Origin: a bacterium
Lineage (GTDB): Bacteria > Oederibacteriota > CAKKQC01
Length of the DNA stretch: 64,000 nucleotides
Reading direction: 5' to 3'
NCBI GenBank assembly: GCA_919901855.1
Contig: CAKKQC010000038.1
Location: 105,298-169,297, forward strand
The translations under genes and the position numbers were made by a program. Shown here piece after piece: positions 21,101 through 28,475 of the stretch. Position 1 is the stretch's first letter. Each line of letters starts with the position of its first letter. Below the pieces are notes generated by a model, which had not been told where the DNA came from, did no database searches, and saw nothing but the letters and a program-made list of their open reading frames with translations.

Positions 21101-24100
21101 GGGCGCTGCGCGCGTGCTGGCCGCCGGCGGACCCGAGCCGGCCGGGCCGTTCGGGATCCTGCCGGGCGCGACCCGGGCCGTGAGCTGGACGTTCAGCGCG
21201 GTGGGGACGGGGGCCGTCACGTTCTCGGGCGGGATGGACGGCTTCGACTTCGGGACGGACGCACCCAACTCGGCGAGTGCCGAGATCTTCCTGACGGTGA
21301 CGCCGCCGCCGGCCGTGCTCACCGCGGCCGTGCTGGTCAACCCGCCGGTCGCGTACGTGGGTGGCGCCGTGAACGTCTACCTCTCGGTGACCAACGCCGG
21401 GGGCGTGAACGCCACCGGCGTCATGCCGGCCCTCCAGGCGAACGGCGGGCTCGTGACGCCGGTCGCGGGACCGGTTCCGCTCGGGCCGCTCGTCATCGGC
21501 CCGAACAGCCAGAGCTACTTCGTGTGGACCTTCTCGGCGGCCGGGGCGGGCTTCGCCTCCTTCACGGGGACCGCCACGGGGTTCGACGTCGCGACGAGTT
21601 CGACCATCACGGCATCGGGAACGGCCGGGATCACGATCCTGCCGGGCGCGTCCCTGGTCGCGTCCATGACGGCCGACCTTGGGCCCGCCTCCACGGGGAT
21701 GTGGACCCGCGTCTATCTCACGGTGACGAACACGGGGTCCGCCGCCGCGAACGGGGTGGCGCCGGCGCTCCAGTTCAACACCGGCGGGGCCCTCGTGGCG
21801 ATCGTGAGCGCGCCGGCTCCCGCGACGGTCGGGGGAGGCGCGAACCGTACCTTCGCCTGGACGCTCTCGGTCAACGGAGGCGGCGTGATCGGGATTACGG
21901 CGACGGCGACGGGCACCGACGCGGCCTCGGGTTGGCCGGTGTCCGCGAGCGCGTCGGGCGGTCTGACGACCGCGAACGGGGCGACGCTCCTGACGTCGCT
22001 CGTGGTCGTGCCTCCCGTCGCGACGCCGGGGTCCTGGATCGAGGTCCGCCTGTCCATCACCAACACGGGGACGCCCGGCGCCAACACCGTGACGCCCGCG
22101 CTCTCGGTCCTGGGTGCCGCGGGGCTGGTGGAGCCGATCGGGAGCGTGAGTCCCGCCGGGCCGCAGACGATTCCGGGCCTGGGTAAACTCACCTTCGTAT
22201 GGACGTTCTCGGTCTCGGGCGCGGGTTCGGTCGTGTTCTCCGCCACGGCCTCCGGGACGGACGCGTTCACGGGTGTGCCGGTGAGCAGCGCCGCTTCGGC
22301 CGGGTTTGCGGGCGCGATCGGCGCGGTACTGGCGGCTTCGGTCGCGATCGCGCCGGCGTCCCCGTCGGTGGGCCAGTGGGCCCAGGTCGCGCTGACCGTG
22401 ACCAACGTGGGCGCGGCGAATGCGACCGGCGTGTCGCCCGACATCCAGCTCAACGCGGGCGCGGGGCTCGTGGTCGCGCAGGGGGCCGTCGCGCCGGCGG
22501 GGCCCCAGCTCCTCGTGCCGGGCGCCGCGGTCACGTTCGTGTGGACGTACTCGGTTTCGGGCGCGGGGACCCTGAACGTCACCGCGACCGCGACCGGCAC
22601 CGATTCCGCCACGGCGAACCCGGTCGCCGTGGTGGCTTCGAAGACCGGGGTCCTGCGTACGGCCTCGCTGCTCGCGGCCGCGCTCGCGACGAGCTCCTCT
22701 CCCGCGTCGATCGGCCAGTGGATCCGGCTGGCGCTGACCGTGACCAACACGGGCGGGCAGACCGCGAACGGCGTCACGCCCGTCGCGGTGCCCCAGGTCA
22801 ACATCGGGGCGGCGCGCGTGGAGTTCATCGCGGGGCCGGTGCCGGCCGGGCCGGTCACGCTTGTACCGGGCGCCGCGCAGACCTTCGTCTGGACCTTCTC
22901 GGCGTCCGGCGCCGGGGCGGTCGAGTGGACGGAGACGGCGGCTGGGACGGACGGGGGAACGGGATCGCCGGTGGCCGCCGCGGCGACGGCGGGTCAGACG
23001 ATCCAGGCGGCGTCGACCCTCGTCGCCGGGATCGCGGTCTCGCCGCCGACGGCGTCGGTGGGTGAGTGGGTCACGATCGCGCTCACGGTGACGAACGCGG
23101 GCGGAGTGAACGCGACGGGGGTGACTCCCGCGTCCACGCCCCAGTTCAACGCGGGGGCGGGGCTGGTCGTGTTGAAGACCGGCCCGCTGCCGGCGGGCCC
23201 GGCGCTGCTGACGCCGGGGTCCTCGACGACGTTCGTCTGGACCTACTCGGTCTCGGGGGCGGGCGTGGCAACGATGACGGCGACGGCTTACGGCACCGAC
23301 TCGGGGACCGGGTTCCCCGTGGCGGCTGCCGCCTCGGGCGTCCTGCCCGTGGGCGCCAACCTCGTCTCCGTCCTGACGGTCCTGCCGTCGCCCGCCTCGG
23401 TGGGGCAGTGGATCCAGGTCGCCCTCTCCGTGACGAACACGGGCGGGGTGAACGCGACGGGGGTGGGGCCGTACCTGTCCGTCAACTCGGGCGGCGCGCT
23501 CGTGACGCTCATGAGCGCGGCGGCGGGTTCGCTGACGCTCGCGCCCGGGACGGGCACGACGTTCTCGTGGACGTACTCGGTGTCGGGCGCGGGCACGGTT
23601 GAGTTCACGGCGACGTCCGTGGGAACCGACAGCGCCACGAGTGGCGCCCTCGTGACGGCCAAGACGCAGTCGGATTCTCTGCTGGCGGCCTCGTCGCTCG
23701 CGGCGGCGCTCTCGACGAGTCCCTCGCCCGCGTCGGTGGGGCAGTGGATCGCGGTCTCGCTCACGGTGACCAACACCGGCGGGGTGAACGCGAACTCGGT
23801 GACGCCGGTCGCCACGCCGCAGGTTAACGTGGGGGCGGCGCGCGCGACCTTCCTCTCCGGGCCCCTGCCGGCGGGGCCGGTTACGCTGGCGCCGGGCGTG
23901 GCGCAGACCTTCGTCTGGACATTCTCGGCCGCGGGCGCGGGGGCCGTGAGCTGGACGGCGACGGTGACGGCCACGGACGCGGGTAACGGCCAGCCCGGGG
24001 CGGCCACGGCGACGGCGGGCCAGACGCTCCTGGCGGGTGTCTCGCTTGCGAGCGTCGTCTCGGTTTCGCCGCCGACGGCGTCGGTGGGCGATACCGTGAC

Positions 24101-27100
24101 CCTCGCGCTGACGGTGACGAACACGGGCGGAGTCGACGCCACGGGGGTGACGCCGTCGGCCATGCCGCAGTGGAACTCCGGCGCCGGGCTCGTGCTCTAC
24201 TCCAAGGGCCCCCTGCCGCCCGGACCGGCGACTCTGGCGCCCGGATCATCGACGACGTTCATCTGGACTTACACGGTCACCGGGGCCGGGATCGCGACGC
24301 TGACCGCGACCGCCTACGGCACCGACTCGGGGACCGGGTTCCCCGTGGCGGTTGCCGCCTCGGGCGTCCTGCCCGTGGGCGCCAACCTCGTCTCCGTCCT
24401 GACGGTCCTGCCGTCGCCCGCCTCGGTGGGGCAGTGGATCCAGGTCGCCCTCTCCGTGACGAACACGGGCGGGGTGAACGCGACGGGGGTGGGGCCGTAC
24501 CTGTCCGTCAACTCGGGCGGCGCGCTCGTGACGCTCATGAGCGCGGCGGCGGGTTCGCTGACGCTCGCGCCCGGGACGGGCACGACGTTCTCGTGGACGT
24601 ACTCGGTGTCGGGCGCGGGCACGGTTGAGTTCACGGCGACGTCCGTGGGAACCGACAGCGCCACGAGTGGCGCCCTCGTGACGGCCAAGACGCAGTCGGA
24701 TTCTCTGCTGGCGGCCTCGTCGCTCGCGGCGGCGCTCTCGACGAGTCCCTCGCCCGCGTCGGTGGGGCAGTGGATCGCGGTCTCGCTCACGGTGACCAAC
24801 ACCGGCGGGGTGAACGCGAACTCGGTGACGCCGGTCGCCACGCCGCAGGTTAACGTGGGGGCGGCGCGCGCGACCTTCCTCTCCGGGCCCCTGCCGGCGG
24901 GGCCGGTTACGCTGGCGCCGGGCGTGGCGCAGACCTTCGTCTGGACATTCTCGGCCGCGGGCGCGGGGGCCGTGAGCTGGACGGCGACGGTGACGGCCAC
25001 GGACGCGGGTAACGGCCAGCCCGGGGCGGCCGCGGCGACCGCGGGCCAGACGATCCTGGCCGGCGTCTCGCTTGCGAGCGTCGTCTCGGTTTCGCCGCCG
25101 ACGGCGTCGGTGGGCGACTGGGTCACGATCGCGCTGACGGTGACGAACACGGGTGGCGTGAACGCGACGGGGGTGACTCCCGCGTCCGCGCCGCAGTTCA
25201 ACGCGGGGGCGGGGCTGGTCGTGGTCCAGAACGGCCCCCTGCCGCCGGGCCCGGCCCTGCTGGTGCCGGGGTCCTCGACCACGTTCGTGTGGACGTACTC
25301 GGTATCCGGCGCGGGCGTGGCGACGATGACGGCGACCGCCTACGGCACCGACTCCGGCACCGGGCTGCCGGTCGCGAGCGCGGCCTCGGGGGTCCTGCCG
25401 GTGGGGGCGTACCTGGTCTCGACCCTGGCCGTCGTGCCGTCCCCGGCCTCGGTGGGGCAGTGGATGGCCGTGCGGCTGACGGTCAGTAACACGGGCGGGG
25501 TGAACGCGACCGGCGTCGCGCCGTATCTCTCCGTGAATTCCGGCGGAGCCCAGGTCGTTCAGATCGCGGCGGCGGCGGGGTCGCTGACGCTCGCGCCCGG
25601 GACGGGCACGACGTTCGAGTGGACGTACTCGGTGTCGGGGGCGGGGACGGTCGAGTTCACGGCGACTTCGGTGGGGACGGACAGCGGGACGCTCGGTGCG
25701 ATCGTGACCGACAAGACCTCGTCCGTCAGCCTGCTCACGGCGGCTTCGCTGGCGGCAGCGCTCTCGACGAGCCCGTCACCGGCGTCGGTGGGGCAGTGGA
25801 TCGCGGTTTCGCTCACGGTGACGAACACGGGCGGCGTTGCCGCGTCCGCGGTGGCGCCCGCGATCCAGCTCAACAAGGGCTCGGGGCTCGTGGTCCAGCA
25901 GGGCGCGGTCACGCCGGCGGGGCCGGTCGCGATACCGGCGGGCAACGCGGTCACGTTCGTCTGGACGTTCTCGGCGTCTGGTGCGGGCGCGGTCGAGTGG
26001 ACCGCGACGGCGGCGGGGACGGACTCCGGCACCGGCCACGTGGTCCTGGCGTCCGGGACGGCCGGCCAGACCACGCTTGCTGCCTCGGCGCTGTCCGCGC
26101 TGGTTACGATCTCACCGTCCCCGGCGTCGGTCGGGCAATGGATCACCGTCCTCCTGTCGGTCACGAACTCCGGCGGCGTGGCCGCGAACTCGGTCGGACC
26201 GTTCATCCAGTTCAATCTCGGTGGGGCCCTGCTGGCGCCGATCACGCCGCCGGGACCAGTCACGATCGGCCCGGGTGTCAACGCGGTCTTCGCCTGGACC
26301 TACTCGGTGTCCGGGGCCGGGACCGTGAACTTGACCGCGACGGCGGCGGGGACGGATTCGGGGACGGGCAATCCCGTCGTGGCGTCCGCGTCCGGATCGG
26401 TCGCGATCTCGGCCGGGGCGACGCTCGTTTCGGGGCTGACCGTGAGCCCGGTCGCCGCGTCGATGCCGTCCGTGGGGCAGTGGATGGAGGTCCGGCTGAC
26501 TGTCACGAACACGGGCGGCGTGGCCGCCAATGGCGTCACTCCCGCAGCGTTGCCGCAGGCGAACGCGGGTGGCGCGCTGGTCTCCTGGATCTCCGGCCCG
26601 GCTCCGGCGGGGCCGGTCGTGCTCGCGCCGTCCGCGGCCCAGACCTTCATCTGGACGTTCTCCGTCTCCGGCGCGGGGACCGTCGCGTGGTCCGCCACGG
26701 CGTTCGGGACCGACTCGGGCACGGGTAACGGGGTCGTGACGGCGGGCTACCGGTCGGTTACGGCGCTGGCGGCGCCCGCGCTCGCGGCCGCGGCGTTCGC
26801 GTACCCGACTCCGCGCAACGTCGGCCAGGGCTTCCTCGTGACGCTGACCGTGACCAACTCCGGCGGGGTTGCCGTGAGCGGATTCTCGGTCGGGGCGCCG
26901 CTGCCAACGGGTGTCGCGGCCACGGCGATCGCGGGGCCATTCCCGGCGATCCCCGGTTCCCTCGCGGCGGGTGCGTCCGCGACGTTCACGTGGACCTTCA
27001 CGGGCTCGGTGGCCGGGGCGGTGGCGCTCAGCACGACGGTCGCCGGGTTCGACCCGAACACGGGGGCCGCGCTCGCCGTGATCCCGGTGACCGGCCCGGT

Positions 27101-28475
27101 CACGATCCAGGCGCCGGCGTCCCTCTCGGCGGCCATCGTGGCGTACCGGTCGCCGGTGACCGTGGGGCAGACCTTCCTCGTGACGGTCACGGTCACGAAC
27201 ACGGGCGGATCGACGGTGAATACCATCGACGTCTCGGGGCTGGTGAAGTCCGGCGTGGGGAACGCGACGCCCGTGGCGGGTCCGAACCCGGCCCTGCCGT
27301 TCGCGAGCCTCGCGGGCGGGGCGTCGAAGACGTTCTCCTGGACCTACACCGGCGCCTCACTGGGGAGCCTGACGCTCCAGACCGACGTGTCGGGGCTGGA
27401 TGCGAACACGGGCGCGGCGGTCTCGGCCGGCGTGCAAACGTCGAACGCCGTCCTGGTGCAGATCCCGGCGGTCCTGACGGGAAACTTCACGGTGCCGGCC
27501 CAGCGCGATATCGCCCAGCCGTTCGTCGTCGTCTTGCGGCTCTTCAACACGGGCGGGGCCGACGCGACGGTCCAGACGGTCGCCCTGCCGTTCAGCAACG
27601 CGGCATCGGGGCCGGACGCGGGGCTGGGCATGTGGACGGACGGTCCGTCGCCGTCCTTGCCCGTGACGATCCCCGGCGGCGGTAACCGGATCTTCACCTG
27701 GACCTACACGGGCACCCAGGTGGGCTACGTCTTCCTTTCGACGACGGTCAGTGGGCTGGACGCGAATACGGGGACGGCCCTGGCGCCGGTTGTCTTCGGG
27801 ACGAGCCAGCTTACGATCGTCGACCCGTCCCAGGGCTTCCTGTCGGCGGCTGGACTCGCGGCGCCGGCGCGGGTCAAGAAGGGGGAGCGGTTCACGATCG
27901 CGCTGACGGTGAGCAACACCGGGGCCGGTTCCGCGACTATCACGTCGGTGTCGATCGCCTCGGTCGGCGGGACGGGGTCGTTCTCCGTCGTGAGCGGCCC
28001 GACTCCCACGGTTCCCTTGATCATGGCGACGTCGACCAACGTGGTGCTGACCTGGCAGGTCGAGGCGACCGGGGTGGGGCCCGTCACGGTGCTGGCCTCG
28101 GTCGGCGGCCTGCCGTTGCCGACCAGCATACAGGGGACATTCGACGTCGATCCCGCTGAGGCCTCCGTGACGGTCGCGCAGGGCAAGCTCCTGATCGCGC
28201 CCAACCTGCTCGATCTGGCGCAGCCCGGGGCGTCGATGACGTTCTGGGGCCGGGGCACGCCGGGCGGGACCGTCGAGCTGCGCATCTACGACGCCGCGGG
28301 CGGGTACATGGGCGCGCTCAAGATCGCCCTGGACGCGACCGGGTTCGGGTCCGTGGTGCTCAAGGGTAACCGGCTGGCGGACACCGAGCTCGGCTCCGGC
28401 GTCTACTGGGCGTTGCCCACGGGCGGCGGCGTCTCCGGGCGGCGGCCGTTCATGGTCCAGGGGAGGAAGCACTGA
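12159..28475 (+). CDS. giant secreted protein (5,438 aa): SBBP-type propeller, about 40 CARDB-like repeats, FlgD-like C-terminus
   Basis: The start is GTG 12159 (weak -10 TAGGCT at 12146-12151), followed by a signal peptide (KILTAGVTVSALALTAGAARA). Residues about 30-775 carry SBBP/NHL-like strands (MAIDPAGNVYVTGQ; IAFDGAGNVYVGGW; VDAAGNVYVAFD), probably one or more beta-propellers. From about residue 777 to 5,330 I count some 40 CARDB/DUF11-like Ig domains of about 100-115 residues, each with a core like LTVTNTGGVNATGVTP and a closing FxWTYSVSGAGTVxFTATAxGTD. The last ~100 residues (LLIAPNLLD...GVYWALPTGGGV, ending GRKH) match the C-terminus of the kelch giant. The stop overlaps the next start (TGATG). 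No catalytic domain is visible. A very long surface fibre or adhesin is the simplest reading (inference). Confidence 0.85.
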   Translation: MGSPIRKILTAGVTVSALALTAGAARAITPNLDWSVTWSQTWGGDDLFIGSATDATGNTTVLAYNPGGEGGGPNNDTGYKLLSYNASGQLTSSVALKGSDNGGGGQLYSMAIDPAGNVYVTGQRYQNGGGGQLYAARYDPGTGDLVWEGTYMPGGPNYPRGNAIAFDGAGNVYVGGWAQNYSGGPMGNNNFGLIAEFSPAGTLVWATSMTGAQYGTSIAVDGFNNAYLVGTTMDNGGVGGDKALVITKYDASHNIVFSRTYAVAPPELEEAVAVFNSSNNSLFVAAGGSSPLIVDRIDGDTGDVIAEGVCSAPYTKVQIGGMAVDAAGNVYVAFDYPTGPTAAFGLMKFDATLAEAPGWPVTWASGKDDGGSQSGQWPAVNVTVDGSGRVFLAGGSVVGCSSLLPGTSDLVLQRYASDGTSAWTRVYDSAAGAGVGSAVSDASGNVYVSGRTGKALTLRSYDPEGALRWQAAYTSTDFCNLYPTGLAGGMGGVVLIAQATMQSPFSGGRRGTLIIIYDTAGNRQAVYDIFDPGSELVLGPAAADGSGNLFVAGRVSSSGPSSAMAAKFGSGGPEWQTMISIPGGGEADVNGLDIDSGGNVYVTLTQRSDGGGGNEQGYLVKINSTGSQVWSVNPGTGIALNTVRNVGLYVYASGYSFNMSLGTILGHLLKYDLDGNLVWQQTYDSGSQPAQAFFGGIGADEQGNVSVSGLIGTFSGESGNFDVLTVSYSPTGSVRWVKTWDSGSPNDFPRGLAMGSTYIAADNGVSGILLKYTEPFARLQGAISATPSPAPIGSWVEVVLTVTNTGNLDADAVTPTLDVTTGGLLVTLMASPAGPVSIPAGATHLFAWTLSIGGSGIVGGTGSAVGVESGTGIVRSASSSGGFITGVRLVSALTTTPDPLGGFPGAWFTAFLTVSNTGASPATLVTPALQVNAGTAVTEPILGPVPAGPVTVNPGASVTFAWTRSVTGPGSLSLTLTATGQDPVGAVQQTVQVEEGSVGFGAALLSASLAASRVAAGMPLTLWLTVTNDGDADLNVPVPDLGILQGDGSVIVLMSSPTPVASIPQHSTRTWVWMYDTVGPGPVDYTVTLSGTEALSGMTRWVATSLATTVGPPELASFLWTDPPLMSLLAGQTATVYLAVSSTTPNAVNGLTPGLDINSGGANLEVVSGPIPAFVASLPSMAATVFAWTVSVTGQGAVDFTTWAGGVDASTGVEVATRQSWNGQVGYGMASLAVALSVQAWSENSYPALVTLTVTNTGSGTATGVTANLVKDNYDWAASGPSFNGPFGPQSIPPGGSLSFSWNLTPNGGGWSIPLSMTLTGQTAGNGIPLSAYATGTLVTSWGPQTRASVSLSKNYQPVGSWVDVVMTVTNVGTVPVVSTTPFLNQTTGPSAPVISGPLPAGFFDLLPGQSRSYTWTLSISGSGRIVWQAHAESRDPISGNTNWSDWPWPEAVFDGELVSSLVLVPPPDASIPGDVYTAYLTVTNTGAGTLTGLTPSLTMFFGPVEVRTGPEPAALGALAAGLSQTFVWTITVNGTGFSGQTYNVDATDGAALPVQTNQSFWGGVGSGASVLNAAVSANRPVSGQQLRLALTVTNTGNIACQNLNPNLSMYWGPGTPNLQYVAGPTPPGGGSISPGGSITFEWTYSTQGWGSIAYSLTVNGQDAVSFNARMAGGTAIATVDPPPPSVLAVSVAVSSTLPTVDDVVQIWVTVSNTGVGASMRNVNANLNFNNGFSRMAYVSGPVPSTGGTINWPGSITYVWTYTATGAGSVGIGVHANAEDNGPGGWMDENVSVNLEIAGPSAELVSALDAYPNPGFALAGETFTVYMTVTNTGRVAANNVTPSFQANVGTGVVELLDASSLPISLAPGSGTTFQWTLSLTGAGIVNLTFTATGIDADSGQPVTTTQLGEGIIGYGRSNIDISSDAPAVLSGEILTIAVTVTNSGNNTLLSATAYIGVTGGASEVQPLTGPMPANLAALPPGGTTTFVWTYFATGSGAVNYSVFVIGTDAGSGYPNGAGASGTAYITATARLEASLAVVPNPAQPGSDVQLVLTLTNVGGLTALSVSPYIAATAGAALVTLKYLVTPSGPVDLAPGAFQSFTWTYSVNGYGLVSFTSSGVGTEQGSGTPRAGVATAVLSSGAHLVTELNANLTQFTGPGDTFTIWLTATNDGANAANNVLPWTQLNIGASGLELQTGPLPPGPATVAPGSSTTFAWVYKVLVPGYIDWTFTATGSDAVSGAPLVSTYHIQGPLGYGVGSLDAALSAPAAWTGQLLNVVMTVTNAGTDGVLGVVPVLSAITGGGVLGPMTGPSPAGPVTILAGATASFTWTFTPTGSGPVVFTATVSGMDVGTYQPRLDVTGLSLAVATPPPATLASALTITPGLPLLGQGVTMALTVTNTGVVPVNGLSPSLAITAGAYLLNPTGGPVPAGPVVLAPGASVTFAWTADTISWGQVAMTATATGTDGFTMAPLLTASSASTIVRLNGGQLLSGFTFTTNPVGLVQGQTFEVNEWVINVGADDITDVTPVRQLNVNGAGLTLVSSTLPASVALLAPLSVTAFSWTFSVTGQGAFDMTITATGTDAVTSQPVISATGFSGVTGWGAGFLVATMSTTGAAVGQPFTVTMTVTNVGNDGVNSVAPSLSVVSGAALVTYVSGPTPPGSVALATGDGTTWSWVYTANGVGAPVFQCTAAGTDFGSNAPRSVTATVAPSIRPAARLVATLTLNPASAQVGWWTNAVLQVSNIGALGATGVAPFIDLNSGSALLAAEPPAPVPQDIPAGASRFFTWTYSVSGSGIVTFTATGIGAEAGTGAVRLASAAAALYPQLLSALVVDPPIGSVSTGGTFAVHLTVTNAGTADVTLATPYGQVNAGGSGTVSQVGGIVPPGPMTLVAGASQTFVWNFKADASGPVDFSFTVTGQAGGLDVVTRRLASGTIGYGASALTAWMTATPARVGQMTTVTLSVSNSGNDKTYSEVPSIAVTQGAARVLAAGGPEPAGPFGILPGATRAVSWTFSAVGTGAVTFSGGMDGFDFGTDAPNSASAEIFLTVTPPPAVLTAAVLVNPPVAYVGGAVNVYLSVTNAGGVNATGVMPALQANGGLVTPVAGPVPLGPLVIGPNSQSYFVWTFSAAGAGFASFTGTATGFDVATSSTITASGTAGITILPGASLVASMTADLGPASTGMWTRVYLTVTNTGSAAANGVAPALQFNTGGALVAIVSAPAPATVGGGANRTFAWTLSVNGGGVIGITATATGTDAASGWPVSASASGGLTTANGATLLTSLVVVPPVATPGSWIEVRLSITNTGTPGANTVTPALSVLGAAGLVEPIGSVSPAGPQTIPGLGKLTFVWTFSVSGAGSVVFSATASGTDAFTGVPVSSAASAGFAGAIGAVLAASVAIAPASPSVGQWAQVALTVTNVGAANATGVSPDIQLNAGAGLVVAQGAVAPAGPQLLVPGAAVTFVWTYSVSGAGTLNVTATATGTDSATANPVAVVASKTGVLRTASLLAAALATSSSPASIGQWIRLALTVTNTGGQTANGVTPVAVPQVNIGAARVEFIAGPVPAGPVTLVPGAAQTFVWTFSASGAGAVEWTETAAGTDGGTGSPVAAAATAGQTIQAASTLVAGIAVSPPTASVGEWVTIALTVTNAGGVNATGVTPASTPQFNAGAGLVVLKTGPLPAGPALLTPGSSTTFVWTYSVSGAGVATMTATAYGTDSGTGFPVAAAASGVLPVGANLVSVLTVLPSPASVGQWIQVALSVTNTGGVNATGVGPYLSVNSGGALVTLMSAAAGSLTLAPGTGTTFSWTYSVSGAGTVEFTATSVGTDSATSGALVTAKTQSDSLLAASSLAAALSTSPSPASVGQWIAVSLTVTNTGGVNANSVTPVATPQVNVGAARATFLSGPLPAGPVTLAPGVAQTFVWTFSAAGAGAVSWTATVTATDAGNGQPGAATATAGQTLLAGVSLASVVSVSPPTASVGDTVTLALTVTNTGGVDATGVTPSAMPQWNSGAGLVLYSKGPLPPGPATLAPGSSTTFIWTYTVTGAGIATLTATAYGTDSGTGFPVAVAASGVLPVGANLVSVLTVLPSPASVGQWIQVALSVTNTGGVNATGVGPYLSVNSGGALVTLMSAAAGSLTLAPGTGTTFSWTYSVSGAGTVEFTATSVGTDSATSGALVTAKTQSDSLLAASSLAAALSTSPSPASVGQWIAVSLTVTNTGGVNANSVTPVATPQVNVGAARATFLSGPLPAGPVTLAPGVAQTFVWTFSAAGAGAVSWTATVTATDAGNGQPGAAAATAGQTILAGVSLASVVSVSPPTASVGDWVTIALTVTNTGGVNATGVTPASAPQFNAGAGLVVVQNGPLPPGPALLVPGSSTTFVWTYSVSGAGVATMTATAYGTDSGTGLPVASAASGVLPVGAYLVSTLAVVPSPASVGQWMAVRLTVSNTGGVNATGVAPYLSVNSGGAQVVQIAAAAGSLTLAPGTGTTFEWTYSVSGAGTVEFTATSVGTDSGTLGAIVTDKTSSVSLLTAASLAAALSTSPSPASVGQWIAVSLTVTNTGGVAASAVAPAIQLNKGSGLVVQQGAVTPAGPVAIPAGNAVTFVWTFSASGAGAVEWTATAAGTDSGTGHVVLASGTAGQTTLAASALSALVTISPSPASVGQWITVLLSVTNSGGVAANSVGPFIQFNLGGALLAPITPPGPVTIGPGVNAVFAWTYSVSGAGTVNLTATAAGTDSGTGNPVVASASGSVAISAGATLVSGLTVSPVAASMPSVGQWMEVRLTVTNTGGVAANGVTPAALPQANAGGALVSWISGPAPAGPVVLAPSAAQTFIWTFSVSGAGTVAWSATAFGTDSGTGNGVVTAGYRSVTALAAPALAAAAFAYPTPRNVGQGFLVTLTVTNSGGVAVSGFSVGAPLPTGVAATAIAGPFPAIPGSLAAGASATFTWTFTGSVAGAVALSTTVAGFDPNTGAALAVIPVTGPVTIQAPASLSAAIVAYRSPVTVGQTFLVTVTVTNTGGSTVNTIDVSGLVKSGVGNATPVAGPNPALPFASLAGGASKTFSWTYTGASLGSLTLQTDVSGLDANTGAAVSAGVQTSNAVLVQIPAVLTGNFTVPAQRDIAQPFVVVLRLFNTGGADATVQTVALPFSNAASGPDAGLGMWTDGPSPSLPVTIPGGGNRIFTWTYTGTQVGYVFLSTTVSGLDANTGTALAPVVFGTSQLTIVDPSQGFLSAAGLAAPARVKKGERFTIALTVSNTGAGSATITSVSIASVGGTGSFSVVSGPTPTVPLIMATSTNVVLTWQVEATGVGPVTVLASVGGLPLPTSIQGTFDVDPAEASVTVAQGKLLIAPNLLDLAQPGASMTFWGRGTPGGTVELRIYDAAGGYMGALKIALDATGFGSVVLKGNRLADTELGSGVYWALPTGGGVSGRRPFMVQGRKH
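14485..28160 (+). repeat. array of ~40 CARDB-like domain repeats within the giant gene
   Basis: Domain units of roughly 310-345 bp are tandem throughout. In the first half they follow a three-domain cycle. Type A opens LVSALxxxPxP with PGxTFT. Type B opens with a xxGYGxxxL turn (for example QVGYGMASL, IIGYGRSNI, PLGYGVGSL, TIGYGASAL). Type C opens PPPAxLxxxL. In the second half a different three-domain cycle appears (TPQVNVGAAR; TPQFNAGAGLV; GPYLSVNSGGALV), and its DNA copies become nearly identical. The array therefore seems to have grown by at least two rounds of three-domain amplification. Confidence 0.8.
23289..25031 (+). repeat. recent tandem duplication, 1,026-bp period
   Basis: Bases 23289-24005 recur at 24315-25031 with one difference that I can find (C at 23326, T at 24352). 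Divergence rises after that. The period of 1,026 bp is exactly 342 codons, that is, three CARDB-like domains, so the frame is kept. The near identity points to a recent unequal crossover or gene conversion. The array length may vary between strains, and assemblies may mis-size it. Confidence 0.9.

Noticed and set aside
14485..28160. CRISPR-like periodic repeats
   Set aside because: The periodicity is about 310-345 bp with protein-level conservation and an intact frame. There are no short identical repeats with unique spacers.
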